DNA of 64,000 nucleotides from Streptomyces sp. NBC_01478 (GTDB lineage Bacteria; Actinomycetota; Actinomycetes; Streptomycetales; Streptomycetaceae): NCBI RefSeq assembly GCF_036227225.1, contig NZ_CP109444.1, positions 5,127,501 to 5,191,500 of the forward strand, read 5' to 3'. Shown piece by piece: positions 41,638 to 50,759 of this stretch (position 1 is its first letter; each line of letters starts with the position of its first letter). The notes under the pieces were generated by a model. It saw only the letters and a program-made list of their open reading frames with translations, ran no database searches and was not told where the DNA came from. The position numbers and the translations under genes were made by a program.

Positions 41638-43167
41638 ATGTGCGACGACGATCACGGAAACGGCATCAATCGGCGCGCTCTGTTCGTGACGGGCGCCACC
41701 GCCGCGCTTACGTTGGGAAGCGTGACCTTCGCGAGCGGTGCGGCGACCCCGGCGAGCGGCGCCCAGGAGACGCGGACGGTACGGGGCACGCTCCCGACCG
41801 GTTCGCCCGACTATGTGTATGTGCCGGTCGAGGTCCCCACGGGGGTCGCCGAGATCAAGGTGGCGTACACGTACGACAAGCCGTCCGTGCCGGCCGGCAC
41901 CCAGGGCAACGCGCTCGACATCGGCATCTTCGACCAGCACGGCACGGACCTGGGCGGCCGGGGTTTCCGCGGCTGGTCGGGCGGGGCGCGCTCGGAGTTC
42001 TTCCTCCGGGTGGACGACGCGACGCCCGGTTATCTCCCCGGCCCGGTGCACGCCGGCGTCTGGCACATCGCGCTGGGCCCGTACACGGTGTCCCCGCAGG
42101 GGCTGTCGTACGAGCTCACGATCACGCTCACCTACGGCGAACCGGGTGTCGCGCCGCGGCCGGTGTATCCGCCGGAGCGGGCGAAGGGGCGCGGGCGGGC
42201 CTGGTACCGGGGTGACTGCCATCTGCACTCCTGGTACTCGGACGGGCGCCGCACCCCCGCCGAGATCGCGGCGCTGGCGCGGGCGGCGGGCCTGGACTTC
42301 ATCAACTCCTCCGACCACAACACCCAGTCCTCGCACCCCCATTGGGCCCCGGAAGCGGGCGACGACCTGCTGATCATGCTGGGTGAGGAGGTGACGACGC
42401 GCAACGGTCACGTCGTCGCCCTCGGCACCGAGCCCGGCACCTTCGTCGACTGGCGTTACCGGGCGCGCGACAACCGTTTCGGACGGTTCGCCCGTGAGAT
42501 CCGCCGGGCCGGCGGCCTGGTCGTGCCCGCCCATCCGCACGCCACCTGCATCGGCTGCGCCTGGAAGTTCGGCTTCGGCGAGGCGGACGCCGTCGAGGTG
42601 TGGAACGGGCCGTACACGCCGGACGACGAGGTCGCCCTGGCCTCCTGGGACGCGACGCTGGTGGCAGCCGTGAAAGAAGAGCGGGAGTGGCTTCCGGCCA
42701 TGGGCAACAGCGACGCCCATCGCGACCCGGACGCGGTCGGTCTGCCCCAGACCGTCGTGCTGGCCGAGGACCTGACGCGGGAGGCGATCCAGGACGGTAT
42801 CCGCGCGGGCCGTTCCTACGTCTCCGAGTCCAAGAACCTCTCCCTCACCTTCACCGCGTCCGGCGGCCGGGCCCAACACGCGGGAATCGGCGAGCGGTTG
42901 AGCGTCGACGCGGACACCCCGGTCACGCTACGGCTGGAAGCCACCGGCGCCCCGCGCTGCACCGTCCGCTTCGTGACCGACCAGGGGGTCCTGTTCACCA
43001 GCGATCCGCTGTCCGTCTCCGGGGCGGGGACCGTGGAGTGGCACACGACGGCGTCCTACGCGGCGTACGTACGGGCCGAGTTGAGGCACGAGACGGCGGC
43101 GGGAACGGTACCGGGGGCGCTGGCGGCGTTCACGAACCCGATCTTCCTGGGCGAAGCCAAGCGGTGA
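41638..43167 (+). CDS. Secreted CehA/McbA-type PHP-domain metallohydrolase
   Basis: 509 aa from the ATG at 41638. A twin-arginine signal (NRRALFVTGATAALTLGSVTFASGA) exports the folded protein. Residues 40-185 are a beta-sandwich, and the PHP domain begins at about 195 with GDCHLHSWYSDG, followed by INSSDHNTQ, GEEVTTRNGH, PAHPHATC and GNSDAHRD, which supply the His/Asp metal ligands. Family members hydrolyse phosphoesters or carbamates. The frame upstream of this ATG has no ribosome-binding site. The following gene converges with 9 bp between stops. Confidence 0.88.
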   Translation: MCDDDHGNGINRRALFVTGATAALTLGSVTFASGAATPASGAQETRTVRGTLPTGSPDYVYVPVEVPTGVAEIKVAYTYDKPSVPAGTQGNALDIGIFDQHGTDLGGRGFRGWSGGARSEFFLRVDDATPGYLPGPVHAGVWHIALGPYTVSPQGLSYELTITLTYGEPGVAPRPVYPPERAKGRGRAWYRGDCHLHSWYSDGRRTPAEIAALARAAGLDFINSSDHNTQSSHPHWAPEAGDDLLIMLGEEVTTRNGHVVALGTEPGTFVDWRYRARDNRFGRFAREIRRAGGLVVPAHPHATCIGCAWKFGFGEADAVEVWNGPYTPDDEVALASWDATLVAAVKEEREWLPAMGNSDAHRDPDAVGLPQTVVLAEDLTREAIQDGIRAGRSYVSESKNLSLTFTASGGRAQHAGIGERLSVDADTPVTLRLEATGAPRCTVRFVTDQGVLFTSDPLSVSGAGTVEWHTTASYAAYVRAELRHETAAGTVPGALAAFTNPIFLGEAKR

Positions 43168-43176
43168 ACCGGTGAA

Positions 43177-44007
43177 CTAGGCGCTCAGGTCCACGACGAC
43201 GGCCGCGTGGTCGGTCGGCCACACCCCGTCGACCGGCCCGTCCCCCGCCCGCCGTACGCCCCGTATGTGCCCGGGCGCGCCCCGCTCCATCGGCTCCACG
43301 AAGACGTAGTCGATACGGACGCCGGGCCCGAACGTGCCCGCCACGTACGGGTTCGCGAGGTCCCAGGTGACCGAAGGGGCCCCCGGCCCGGCGAAGTCCC
43401 AAGCGTCCATGAGGACTTGGCCGGGCACGGCCGGTGCCGTCCGGTACCCGCCGAACAGCCGGACCTCGTCCGAGTCCGGCCAGGCGTTGAAGTCGCCGGT
43501 GACGACGGCCGGGAAGGGCCCGTCACCACGGTGGGCGGCGACGAACTCCGCGAGCGCTGTGACCTGTTGGCACCGTACGGCCGAGGCCTCGACGGCGGAG
43601 GAGAGGTGGGCGGTGAAGAAGGGGACGCGGTACCCCGGCGCGTCCAGCCCCGCGTACAAAGCGGTCCGGCCGCCGTCTCCGGCCCCGGCCGGCAGCGGCA
43701 GTACGGCCCGCTCGGCGACGGGCCAACGGCTGAGGACGGCGTTGCCGATACCGACGGTCGGGTCGCCGAGTCGCCGCTGCCAGAACCCGGGGTCGTGGGA
43801 GGCTCCCCAGGTCCAGTGCATACCGAGTTCCCCGGCAAGCCACGCGGCGAGATTCGCACCGTCGGCGTCCCACACCTCCTGCAACCCGACCACATCGGGC
43901 TCGAGCTCCCGCAACACGGCGAGAATCGCCTTCTGCCGGGCCTCCCAGGGCCCGTACCGCCACCACAGGTTCCACGTCACGATACGCACGGGATCATTGA
44001 AGTCCAC
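43177..44007 (-). CDS. Endonuclease/exonuclease/phosphatase-family hydrolase
   Basis: 276 aa from the GTG at 44007 (VDFNDPVRIVTWNLWW). EEP motifs are in order: TWNLWW (Asn), VVGLQEVWD (Glu), TAHLSSA, VTGDFNAWPDSDEV (Asp and Asn), IDYVFV, and WPTDHAAVVVDL (Asp-His). No signal peptide is present with this start. The longer frame reaches 44205 but would cross the start of the divergent nitroreductase gene. The substrate may be nucleic acid, phospholipid or inositol phosphate; the sequence does not decide. Confidence 0.84.
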   Translation of the reverse strand: MDFNDPVRIVTWNLWWRYGPWEARQKAILAVLRELEPDVVGLQEVWDADGANLAAWLAGELGMHWTWGASHDPGFWQRRLGDPTVGIGNAVLSRWPVAERAVLPLPAGAGDGGRTALYAGLDAPGYRVPFFTAHLSSAVEASAVRCQQVTALAEFVAAHRGDGPFPAVVTGDFNAWPDSDEVRLFGGYRTAPAVPGQVLMDAWDFAGPGAPSVTWDLANPYVAGTFGPGVRIDYVFVEPMERGAPGHIRGVRRAGDGPVDGVWPTDHAAVVVDLSA

Positions 44008-44041
44008 GGACGCAGCCAGCCGACAGGAGATCCGGAAACCG

Positions 44042-44434
44042 ATGCCGAGCACTCCCGAGACCAAGTACCGCAATGTCACGCGAATCCAACGCGTGCTGAA
44101 CTCGGTCACCCGCCGCCTCCCCACCCAGACCGTCCTGGAGACCACCGGCCGCGTCTCCGGCCGGCCCCGCCGCACCCCGCTCGGCGGCCGCCGGGTCGGC
44201 AACACCTTCTGGCTGGTCTCGGAGTTCGGCGAACTCTCCCACTACGTCCGCAACATCAAGGCGAACCCGGAGGTCCGGGTCCGCATCATGGGTCGCTGGC
44301 ACACCGGCACGGCCCACCTCCTCCCCGACGACGACCCGCAGGCCCGCCTGCGCACCCTGCCCCGCTTCAACAGCACGGCGGTGAAGGCGATGGGGTCGAG
44401 CCTGCTGACGGTACGGGTGGATCTGCGGGACTGA
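44042..44434 (+). CDS. Deazaflavin(F420)-dependent nitroreductase, Ddn family
   Basis: 130 aa. The split-barrel FDOR-A pattern is visible: LETTGRVSGRPRRTPLGGRRVGNTFWLVSEFG, then YVRNIKANPEVRVRIMGRWHTGTA and LRTLPRFNSTAVKAMGSSLLTVRVDL. Members bind F420H2 and reduce quinones, nitroaromatics or enoates. The ATG at 44042 has AGGAGA eleven bases upstream. It is divergent from the EEP hydrolase gene with only 34 bp between starts, so promoters must overlap coding DNA. fbiC in the same window supplies the cofactor. Confidence 0.86.
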   Translation: MPSTPETKYRNVTRIQRVLNSVTRRLPTQTVLETTGRVSGRPRRTPLGGRRVGNTFWLVSEFGELSHYVRNIKANPEVRVRIMGRWHTGTAHLLPDDDPQARLRTLPRFNSTAVKAMGSSLLTVRVDLRD

Positions 44435-44471
44435 GGCCGAGGGAACGGACGGAACTACGGGAGACCTGGTC

Positions 44472-45947
44472 TCACCCGGGCCACACGATCGCCTGCACCT
44501 CGCTGTACGCGTGCAGCGCGTACGACCCCACGTCCCGTCCGACCCCGCTCTTCTTGAACCCGCCGAACGGCGCCTCCATGTTGCGGCCCACGGTGTTGAC
44601 CCCCACCCCGCCGGCCCGCAGCAGCCGGGCCACCCGGAAGGCGCGGGCCACGTCCGCGGACCAGACGTAGTCGATGAGGCCGTAGTCGCTGTCGTTGGCG
44701 AGGGCGATGCCCTCCTCCTCCTCGTCGAAGGGGACGACCACGACGACGGGCCCGAAGATCTCCTCACGGACGACCCGCATCTCGGCGGTGCAGTCGGCCA
44801 GGACGGTGGGGGCGACATGGAACCCCGGCCCGTCGGACGGCCGTTCGCCGCCCGCGACGACCACCGCCCCTTCCTTCCGGCCCAGTTCGACGTACGACTC
44901 GACGCGCTCCCGGTGGGACGCCGAGATCACCGGCCCGACCACCGTCTCCGGCGAACGCGGGTCCCCGACCTTCAACCGGCCCGCGTACACGCCCAGTTGC
45001 TCGACCAGACGGTCATACACGCCCCGTTGGGCCAGCACCCGAGTCGGCGCCGTACAGATCTGTCCGCTGTAGAAGGAGAAGGTCGTACCGATCCCGGACA
45101 CGGCGGCGGCGAGGTCCGCGTCGTCGAAGACGACGGCCGCCCCCTTCCCGCCCAGTTCCATCAACTGCCGCTTCATGTCCCGCCCGCACACCTCGGCGAT
45201 CCGCTGCCCGACGGCCGTGGACCCGGTGAAGCTGACCATGTCGACGTCCGGCGACTCCACGGCCGCCTCCCCGACCTCCACCGCCTGTCCGTTGACCACG
45301 TTCACGACCCCGCGTGGCACCCCGGCCGCCTCCAGCGCCTCCGCCATCCGGTAGACGGACAACGGATCCTGCGGGGCCGGTTTCACGACCACCGTGTTGC
45401 CCATGGCGAGGGCGGGGGCGATCTTCCCGGCGGGGTTCGCCCAGGGGTTGTTGTACGACGTGATGCAGGTGACGACGCCGACCGGCTGCCGTACGGCGAG
45501 CGCGCCCATGACGGCCGCCCGCCCGAACGGCCCGGCCTCGTTGACCTGCGGCGGGATCGCCCACTCGGCCGGTTCCACGGTCGCGTACCGCCGGAACCGG
45601 GCGGCGGCCACGCCCACTTGCATGCCCCGCGCGGTCCCGGTCGTGGCACCGGTCTCCGCCTGGGCGAGTTCGGCGTACGGCACCAGTCGGCCACGGACGA
45701 GGTCCGCCGCCCGCCCCAGGATCGCCGCGCGCTCCTCGGCCGGCGTACGCGACCACGTCCCGAAGGCCTCCCGGGCGGCGGCGGCAGCGGCGAACACCTG
45801 CGCCCGCGAGGCCTCCGGCGCCCATCCCACGGTCTCCTCGGTGGCGGGATCGACCACGGCGTAGTGCCCACCGTCGGGCTCGACCCACTCCCCACCGACG
45901 AACAACCGCTGACCGTCGGCCACTTGAGAACCGCCCGGGGAACTCAC
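44472..45947 (-). CDS. Aldehyde dehydrogenase
   Basis: 491 aa. ALDH motifs are present: NAD-binding FTGSTAVGQRI, catalytic Glu in MELGGKGAAVVFDD, catalytic Cys in FYSGQICTAPTRVL, and EEIFGPVVVVVPFD. The GTG at 45947 overlaps the upstream amidohydrolase stop (GTGA). It is the last gene of an operon that begins with the LLM oxidoreductase at 48914 behind the operator pair near 48964-49007. It oxidises an aldehyde intermediate to an acid, consistent with the CoA ligase in the same regulon acting next. Confidence 0.9.
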   Translation of the reverse strand: MSSPGGSQVADGQRLFVGGEWVEPDGGHYAVVDPATEETVGWAPEASRAQVFAAAAAAREAFGTWSRTPAEERAAILGRAADLVRGRLVPYAELAQAETGATTGTARGMQVGVAAARFRRYATVEPAEWAIPPQVNEAGPFGRAAVMGALAVRQPVGVVTCITSYNNPWANPAGKIAPALAMGNTVVVKPAPQDPLSVYRMAEALEAAGVPRGVVNVVNGQAVEVGEAAVESPDVDMVSFTGSTAVGQRIAEVCGRDMKRQLMELGGKGAAVVFDDADLAAAVSGIGTTFSFYSGQICTAPTRVLAQRGVYDRLVEQLGVYAGRLKVGDPRSPETVVGPVISASHRERVESYVELGRKEGAVVVAGGERPSDGPGFHVAPTVLADCTAEMRVVREEIFGPVVVVVPFDEEEEGIALANDSDYGLIDYVWSADVARAFRVARLLRAGGVGVNTVGRNMEAPFGGFKKSGVGRDVGSYALHAYSEVQAIVWPG

Positions 45948-47665
45948 CTGGTGCTCACCGTCCTGGTGTCCCGCCCCGACCGCAGCACCCGCCCCGGCAC
46001 GGACCCGCTCACCACGTCGCCCCGGAGGGCCTCAACCCCGTTGACCCATACGGCGGTTATGCCGATCGCCTTGGAGTCCAGGCGCGGACTGTCACCCGGC
46101 AGGTCGTGCACCAGGGTGGCCTTGCCGGCGTCGATCCGTTCCGGGTCGAAGAGCACCAGGTCCGCATGCCACCCCTCCCGCAACCGACCGCGTTCCCGCA
46201 GCCCGAACAACCGAGCCGGATCATCGGTCAGCATCTTCACCGCCTGCTCAAGCCCCACCAGCTTCCGCCCGCGCAGACAGTCCCCGATGAACCGCGTCGT
46301 GTACGGCGCCCCGCACATCCGGTCCAGATGCGCCCCCGCGTCGGACCCACCGAGCAGGACGTCCTCGTGCTGCCAGGTCTCGGCGCGCAGCGCCCAGGAG
46401 GCCGGATCGTTGTCGGAGGGCATCGGCCACAACACCGTCCGCAACTCGTCGGCCGCACAGATCTCGACCAGACACTCGAAGGGCTCCTGCCCGCGCTCGG
46501 CGGCGATGTCCTTCACCACCCGACCGGTGAGCCCCTCGTTGGCCGCGCTGTACGTATCCCCGATCACATACCGCCCGAAGTTCGCGAGCCGCCGGAAGAC
46601 GCCCGCCTCCTTGCTGTTGGCGCTCCGCAGCATCTCGGCCCGTACGTCGGGCTCCCGCAACTTGGCGATCCGCTCCGGCACGGGGAGGCTCAGGATCGGC
46701 CCCCACCCGGGTATCAGGTTCAGCGCGCAGAAGGTGCCGAGGGACATGTTCATCGGCGTGAGGATCGGCATGGTCAGCGCGACGACCCGGCCCCCGGCCT
46801 TCCGCGCCCGCTCACTCGCGAACAACTGCCGGGGCACGCGTTCGGGAACGGCGGCGTCGATGGTCAACACGTTCCAGTTCAACGGCCGCCCCGCCACCGC
46901 ACTCATGTCGACGAACAGATCGATCTCGGCGTCACTGAACTGATCCAGACACCCGGCGACGATCGCCTCGATCTGCGTCCCTTCGTGCTCCCCGACGGCC
47001 CGTGAGAGGGCCAGCAGTTCCTCCGGGCGGGCGTGCCGGGAGGCGACCGGCTGTCCGTCGCCGTCCGAGTGCGTGGAGGACTGGGTGGTGGAGAAACCCC
47101 AGGCACCCGCGTCCATGGCATCGTGCAACAGCCGTACGATCTCGGCGAGTTGCTCCTCACTGGGCTGCCCGCCGACCGCGTCCGGCCCCATCACGTACCG
47201 GCGCAGGGCACAGTGCCCGACCATGAACCCGGCGTTGACGGCGATCCGCCCTTCCAGCGCGTCCAGATACTCCCCGAACCCACGCCAGCTCCAGGGCGCC
47301 CCCTCCTCCAGCGCGACCAGCGACATCCCCTCGACCTTGGACATCATCCGACGCGTGTAGTCGGCGTCCCCCGGCTTCAACGGCGCGAGCGTGAACCCAC
47401 AGTTCCCGGCGGCGACGGTCGTCACCCCGTGATTGAGGGAGGGCGTCGCGTACGGGTCCCAGAAGAGCTGGGCGTCGTAGTGGGTATGGGGGTCCACGAA
47501 CCCGGGCGCGAGAACGAGACCGTGCGCGTCCTCGCTGGTACGGGATTCCTCAACCACCGTACCGATCAAGGCAATCCGACCATCCCGTATACCGACGTCG
47601 GCGACGAATGCGGGCGAGCCGGTCCCGTCAACAACCGTCGCCCCTTTGATGACGTGATCGAGCAC
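45944..47665 (-). CDS. N-acyl-D-amino-acid deacylase-type amidohydrolase
   Basis: 573 aa from the GTG at 47665, placed 8 bases after GAGGAGG; an upstream ATG at 47686 is in frame. It is an amidohydrolase-superfamily protein: VLAPGFVDPHTHYDAQLFWDP carries the H-x-H metal pair, with GNCGF and GGSDAGAHLDRMCG further on. The C-terminal composite domain ends ADLVLFDPERI. This D-aminoacylase/dihydroorotase-like group opens amide, lactam or similar bonds. The following ALDH gene overlaps by 4 bases, so the two act together. Confidence 0.85.
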   Translation of the reverse strand: MLDHVIKGATVVDGTGSPAFVADVGIRDGRIALIGTVVEESRTSEDAHGLVLAPGFVDPHTHYDAQLFWDPYATPSLNHGVTTVAAGNCGFTLAPLKPGDADYTRRMMSKVEGMSLVALEEGAPWSWRGFGEYLDALEGRIAVNAGFMVGHCALRRYVMGPDAVGGQPSEEQLAEIVRLLHDAMDAGAWGFSTTQSSTHSDGDGQPVASRHARPEELLALSRAVGEHEGTQIEAIVAGCLDQFSDAEIDLFVDMSAVAGRPLNWNVLTIDAAVPERVPRQLFASERARKAGGRVVALTMPILTPMNMSLGTFCALNLIPGWGPILSLPVPERIAKLREPDVRAEMLRSANSKEAGVFRRLANFGRYVIGDTYSAANEGLTGRVVKDIAAERGQEPFECLVEICAADELRTVLWPMPSDNDPASWALRAETWQHEDVLLGGSDAGAHLDRMCGAPYTTRFIGDCLRGRKLVGLEQAVKMLTDDPARLFGLRERGRLREGWHADLVLFDPERIDAGKATLVHDLPGDSPRLDSKAIGITAVWVNGVEALRGDVVSGSVPGRVLRSGRDTRTVSTR

Positions 47666-47707
47666 GAGCCTTGCCTCCTCAAGCATGCGATGCGCTGACC
47701 GACCTGC

Positions 47708-47776
47708 TTTTTAGGGGCGCGGGGCGGTATCGATTTGCGGCTACCGCCGCGTGGGCGCGACCAGCCCCCACGCACC
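47708..47776. repeat. Streptomyces intergenic palindromic repeat (TTTTTAGGGGCGCGGGG type)
   Basis: Begins TTTTTAGGGGCGCGGGG and ends GCGCGACCAGCCCCCACGC, with an inner hairpin GCGGTA/TACCGC and a terminal stem GCGTGGG/CCCACGC. I recall elements of this form scattered in great numbers between Streptomyces genes. It lies between the LLM and deacylase genes and may partially terminate or process that transcript. Confidence 0.65.
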
Positions 47777-47795
47777 CGCACCCCGCGACGAGACC

Positions 47796-48914
47796 TCAAG
47801 CCGCCTGACGGAACCGCGTAGTCCGGTGCACAGGATCCGTATCGATCTTCGGAACCACGTGCTCCCCGATCAACCGAATCGTCTGCAACGTCTCCTCCTT
47901 CGGCACCCCCACCGGCAACCCGAAGCTCAACTGATCCGCCCCCGCCTGCTCCCACCGCTTGCACTGAGTGAGCACCTCATCCGGATCCCCACAGATCAAC
48001 AGCTCCTCCTCCACGAGGAGTTCGACAAACTCCGGCGTGTACTCCGGCAAGGTCTCCGGCCACACCGGAAACCCCTCAGGCCGGGGAAACGTGTCGTGGT
48101 ACCGGAACACCAGCGAGGGCAGATAGTGCAGCCCACCACTGCAAGCGATCCGGATCGCCTCGTCGTGCGTAGGCGCACAGATCGCCGTGGTCGTCACCAT
48201 CACGTTGTCGTTGACGAACGCCCCCACCGGCTCCGCGTTCACGATCGCCGTCTTGTACTGCTCCAGCACCCACTCCATGTCGGACACCTTCTGGATGCTG
48301 AACCCGAGGACGCCGAGCCCCTTCCGCGCGGCCATGGCGTACGACGGAGGCGACCCGGCGGCGTACCACATCGCCGGGTGCGCCTTCCCGTACGGCTTGG
48401 GCAGGATCTTCCGCGGCGGCAACTGCCAGTGCTTGCCCTGGAAGCCGACGTACTCGTCCTGGAGCCACATCTTGGGGAACTCGGCGATGGTCTCTTCCCA
48501 GATCTCCTTGGTGTAGTTCATGTCGGTGACGCCGGGTATGAACCCGAGAATCTCGTGGCTGCCCGCACCCCGCCCGCTGCCGAACTCGAAGCGGTTGTTG
48601 GAGAGATGGTCGAGCATGGCGACCTTCTCGGCGACCTTCACCGGGTGGTTGACCTGGGCGAGGGGGTTGAAGATCCCCGACCCCAGGTGGATGCGTTCCG
48701 TCGCGTGGGCGAGATAGCCGAGGAAGACGTCGTTGGCAGAGAGGTGCGAGTACTCCTCCAGGAAGTGGTGCTCGGACGCCCAGGCGTACTTGAACCCGGA
48801 CTTGTCCGCCTGGATGACGTACTCGGTCTCCTCCATCAGCGCCTTGTGCTCGGCCAGCGGGTCCGTTTCGGCACGCTTGCCCACGTATCCCTGTACAAAG
48901 AGCCCGAATTCCAA
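47796..48914 (-). CDS. LLM-class flavin-dependent oxidoreductase (luciferase-like)
   Basis: 372-aa luciferase-like barrel: FGLFVQGYVG at the first strand, WASEHHFLEEYSHLS (typical E-H-H-F), LGSGIFNPLAQVNHPVKVAEKVAMLDHLSNNRFEFGSGRGAG, and HPAMWYAAGSPPSYAMAARKGLGVLGFS. Members use FMNH2 or F420; the E-H-H-F and NRFEFGSGRG motifs are commoner in bacterial luciferase-type monooxygenases, so either is possible. First gene of an operon with the deacylase and aldehyde dehydrogenase; two operator copies lie 50-93 bases upstream. Confidence 0.88.
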   Translation of the reverse strand: MEFGLFVQGYVGKRAETDPLAEHKALMEETEYVIQADKSGFKYAWASEHHFLEEYSHLSANDVFLGYLAHATERIHLGSGIFNPLAQVNHPVKVAEKVAMLDHLSNNRFEFGSGRGAGSHEILGFIPGVTDMNYTKEIWEETIAEFPKMWLQDEYVGFQGKHWQLPPRKILPKPYGKAHPAMWYAAGSPPSYAMAARKGLGVLGFSIQKVSDMEWVLEQYKTAIVNAEPVGAFVNDNVMVTTTAICAPTHDEAIRIACSGGLHYLPSLVFRYHDTFPRPEGFPVWPETLPEYTPEFVELLVEEELLICGDPDEVLTQCKRWEQAGADQLSFGLPVGVPKEETLQTIRLIGEHVVPKIDTDPVHRTTRFRQAA

Positions 48915-48963
48915 GGAGGTTCACCGTCCCAAGTCCAGGTGGTCCCTATGAGTGCTACGACTT

Positions 48964-48980
48964 TCTGACGTAGCGTCAGA
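48964..48980. promoter_or_regulatory. Operator TCTGACG-N3-CGTCAGA, site 2
   Basis: Perfect inverted repeat with spacer TAG, 50 bases upstream of the LLM start at 48914. Identical arms to sites 1 and 3. Confidence 0.8.
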
Positions 48981-48990
48981 TTCGTCAATA

Positions 48991-49007
48991 GATGACGCCC
49001 CGTCAGA
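48991..49007. promoter_or_regulatory. Operator-like copy, site 2b
   Basis: GATGACG-CCC-CGTCAGA: the right arm is perfect, the left arm matches at 5 of 7 positions. It is centred 27 bases from site 2, so a second dimer could bind on nearly the same helix face. Confidence 0.6.
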
Positions 49008-49032
49008 TGACAGGAGATGGCGTCGGACGACG

Positions 49033-49803
49033 TCAGATGACACTGACCCCCGCCAGCCAGCCCCCGTCGATCACGAACGGCTGCCCGGTGATGTACGAGG
49101 AGTCGTCCGACGTCAGGAACAGCGCGAGCCGCGCCACCTCGTCGGCCCGCCCGATCCGCCCGAGCGGCACGAGCTTGCGGTACAGCTCGTCCAGGGCCCG
49201 GGTCATCTCCTCCGGATCAGCGTCCGGGTCGAGCCGCGACGGGTTGGACATCGCGGTGTCCACGGCCCCGGGACAGACGGCGTTGACCCGGATCCGCCGG
49301 CTCGCCAGCTCCAGCGCGGCGACCCGGGTGAGCCCGAGGATGGCGTGCTTGGTGGCGGTGTACGTCCCCACGGCCGCCATCCCCGTCACCGCCGTGTACG
49401 ACGCGGTGTTGACGATCGTGCCGCCGTCCTCCATCGCCGCCGCCACGGTCTTGATCCCGAGGAAGCAGCCGACCTGGTTGACCCGCACGACCTGCATGAA
49501 CTCCTCGAGGGGCGTGTCCACAAGGGAGTTGAACCGCAGGATCCCCGCGTTGTTGACCAGCCCGTCGATCCGCCCGTACGCCGCCTTGGTCGCCGCCACG
49601 GCGGCCCCCCAGTCCGCCTCCTCACCGACGTCGAGATGGACATAGGACGCGCCCAACTCCTTGGCCAGCGGCTCCCCTTGCTCATCCAGCACATCCGCCA
49701 CGACGACGCTCGCACCCTCCGCCGCGAACAGCCGCGCCTCCTGCTCCCCCTGCCCGCGCGCCGCTCCGGTGACCAGAACGACACGCCCGTCCAGCTTGCC
49801 CAT
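49033..49803 (-). CDS. Short-chain dehydrogenase (hydroxysteroid-dehydrogenase-like)
   Basis: 256 aa. VTGAARGQGEQEARLFAAEGASVVVADV is the cofactor site, NNAG is present, Ser lies in NTASYTAV, and the active site is YTATK. The C-terminus is YITGQPFVIDGGW. It is close to the actinobacterial 3alpha/20beta-hydroxysteroid dehydrogenase group in pattern, although FabG-like enzymes look similar. A 21-bp perfect operator palindrome lies 45 bases upstream of the start. It may form part of the same transcript as the LLM gene, but that gene has its own operators. Confidence 0.88.
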   Translation of the reverse strand: MGKLDGRVVLVTGAARGQGEQEARLFAAEGASVVVADVLDEQGEPLAKELGASYVHLDVGEEADWGAAVAATKAAYGRIDGLVNNAGILRFNSLVDTPLEEFMQVVRVNQVGCFLGIKTVAAAMEDGGTIVNTASYTAVTGMAAVGTYTATKHAILGLTRVAALELASRRIRVNAVCPGAVDTAMSNPSRLDPDADPEEMTRALDELYRKLVPLGRIGRADEVARLALFLTSDDSSYITGQPFVIDGGWLAGVSVI

Positions 49804-49847
49804 GCGGGCCTCCTCGGGATCGGTGGATGCAGGTCATCGTACCGCCG

Positions 49848-49868
49848 CATCTGACGAAGCGTCAGATG
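49848..49868. promoter_or_regulatory. Operator, site 3 (21-bp perfect palindrome)
   Basis: CATCTGACG-AAG-CGTCAGATG is mirrored at all nine arm positions, the best copy in the window. It lies 45 bases upstream of the SDR start at 49803 and about 100 bases before the divergent secreted-protein gene. Confidence 0.82.
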
Positions 49869-49963
49869 AAGACCGCGGGATTGCACAAGCACACTTGAAG
49901 TGACCGTGGAGTAGGGACATTTGACTCTGGCCATACCTCCGCTTGGCTTCAACAATGCCGACC

Positions 49964-50698
49964 ATGGCAAAGCGGAGATTGCGCAACAGGAAAGTCAGGT
50001 ACGTGGCGATCGGCGCGGCACTCGCCACCGGCGGAGCGATCGTCGCCCTGCTGCCGTCGGCGAACGCGGCCGACGCCAAGACGCCGGACCAGATCATGAC
50101 CATGTGCGAGAGGTCCGCGGTGGTCAATGGCGAGCAACGGACGGTGGAGGATTTCGGCGGCGCCTTCGCGGACGGCTTCCAGGCCGACAACTGCGATTTC
50201 GTCGAGACGAACTTCGAGACCTTCGACGGACCCACCGAAAAGGCCTCCATCGACTTCCCGAACTGCGAGCCGAACGCCACCGATCCGGCGAAGGTCTCCA
50301 TCACCTGGTCGTCGACCGCGGCCCACGGCCAGGGAAAGTACGTCTCCACCCAACAGGGCGGCGGCGGTGGCCTGTTCGGATTCCTGAGCGGGTCCTGGGC
50401 CAAGCACAAAGGGACCCTGGACATGACCGTGAAGTCGGCGACCGCCGGCGACACGGAAGCGCGGGACGTGCCGGTCGGCAAGGTGCTCCACATGGAGTTC
50501 ACGCCGAAGTTGCAGCGCATGACCGGCGAATGGCGGGTGCGCATCGACGCCGATCCCGGCAGCTTCGCCGTAAACCCCTCTCCCGAACAGAACTTCGTGG
50601 CACCGGACGTCGTCGAGGGACCGGTCGTCCTGCCGGGCGCCGCGGGCGCCCCCGGTGTCGTGGACGGCACCTCCAAGGCGGTCCTGGAGGACTGCTGA
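49964..50698 (+). CDS. Secreted protein 1 of a related pair, beta-rich
   Basis: 244 aa from the ATG at 49964; an ATG at 49955 is also in frame and neither has a strong ribosome-binding site. The signal peptide is MAKRRLRNRKVRYVAIGAAL onward, with cleavage after SANA. The mature protein has three or four cysteines, a NCDFVETNFETF motif, Thr/Ser-rich alternating segments and an Ala/Gly/Pro tail. The following gene product shows the same order of landmarks (C..NC[DE]FV..F...NC...), so the two are diverged paralogues. The pattern is reminiscent of aerolysin/ETX-MTX2 beta-pore folds; this is a tentative reading. Confidence 0.68.
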   Translation: MAKRRLRNRKVRYVAIGAALATGGAIVALLPSANAADAKTPDQIMTMCERSAVVNGEQRTVEDFGGAFADGFQADNCDFVETNFETFDGPTEKASIDFPNCEPNATDPAKVSITWSSTAAHGQGKYVSTQQGGGGGLFGFLSGSWAKHKGTLDMTVKSATAGDTEARDVPVGKVLHMEFTPKLQRMTGEWRVRIDADPGSFAVNPSPEQNFVAPDVVEGPVVLPGAAGAPGVVDGTSKAVLEDC

Positions 50699-50759
50699 GC
50701 CACCGGCCGTACAGCAGGAAACCGCAGCTCAACTCACTTATACCCCCCAGGAGATACCC

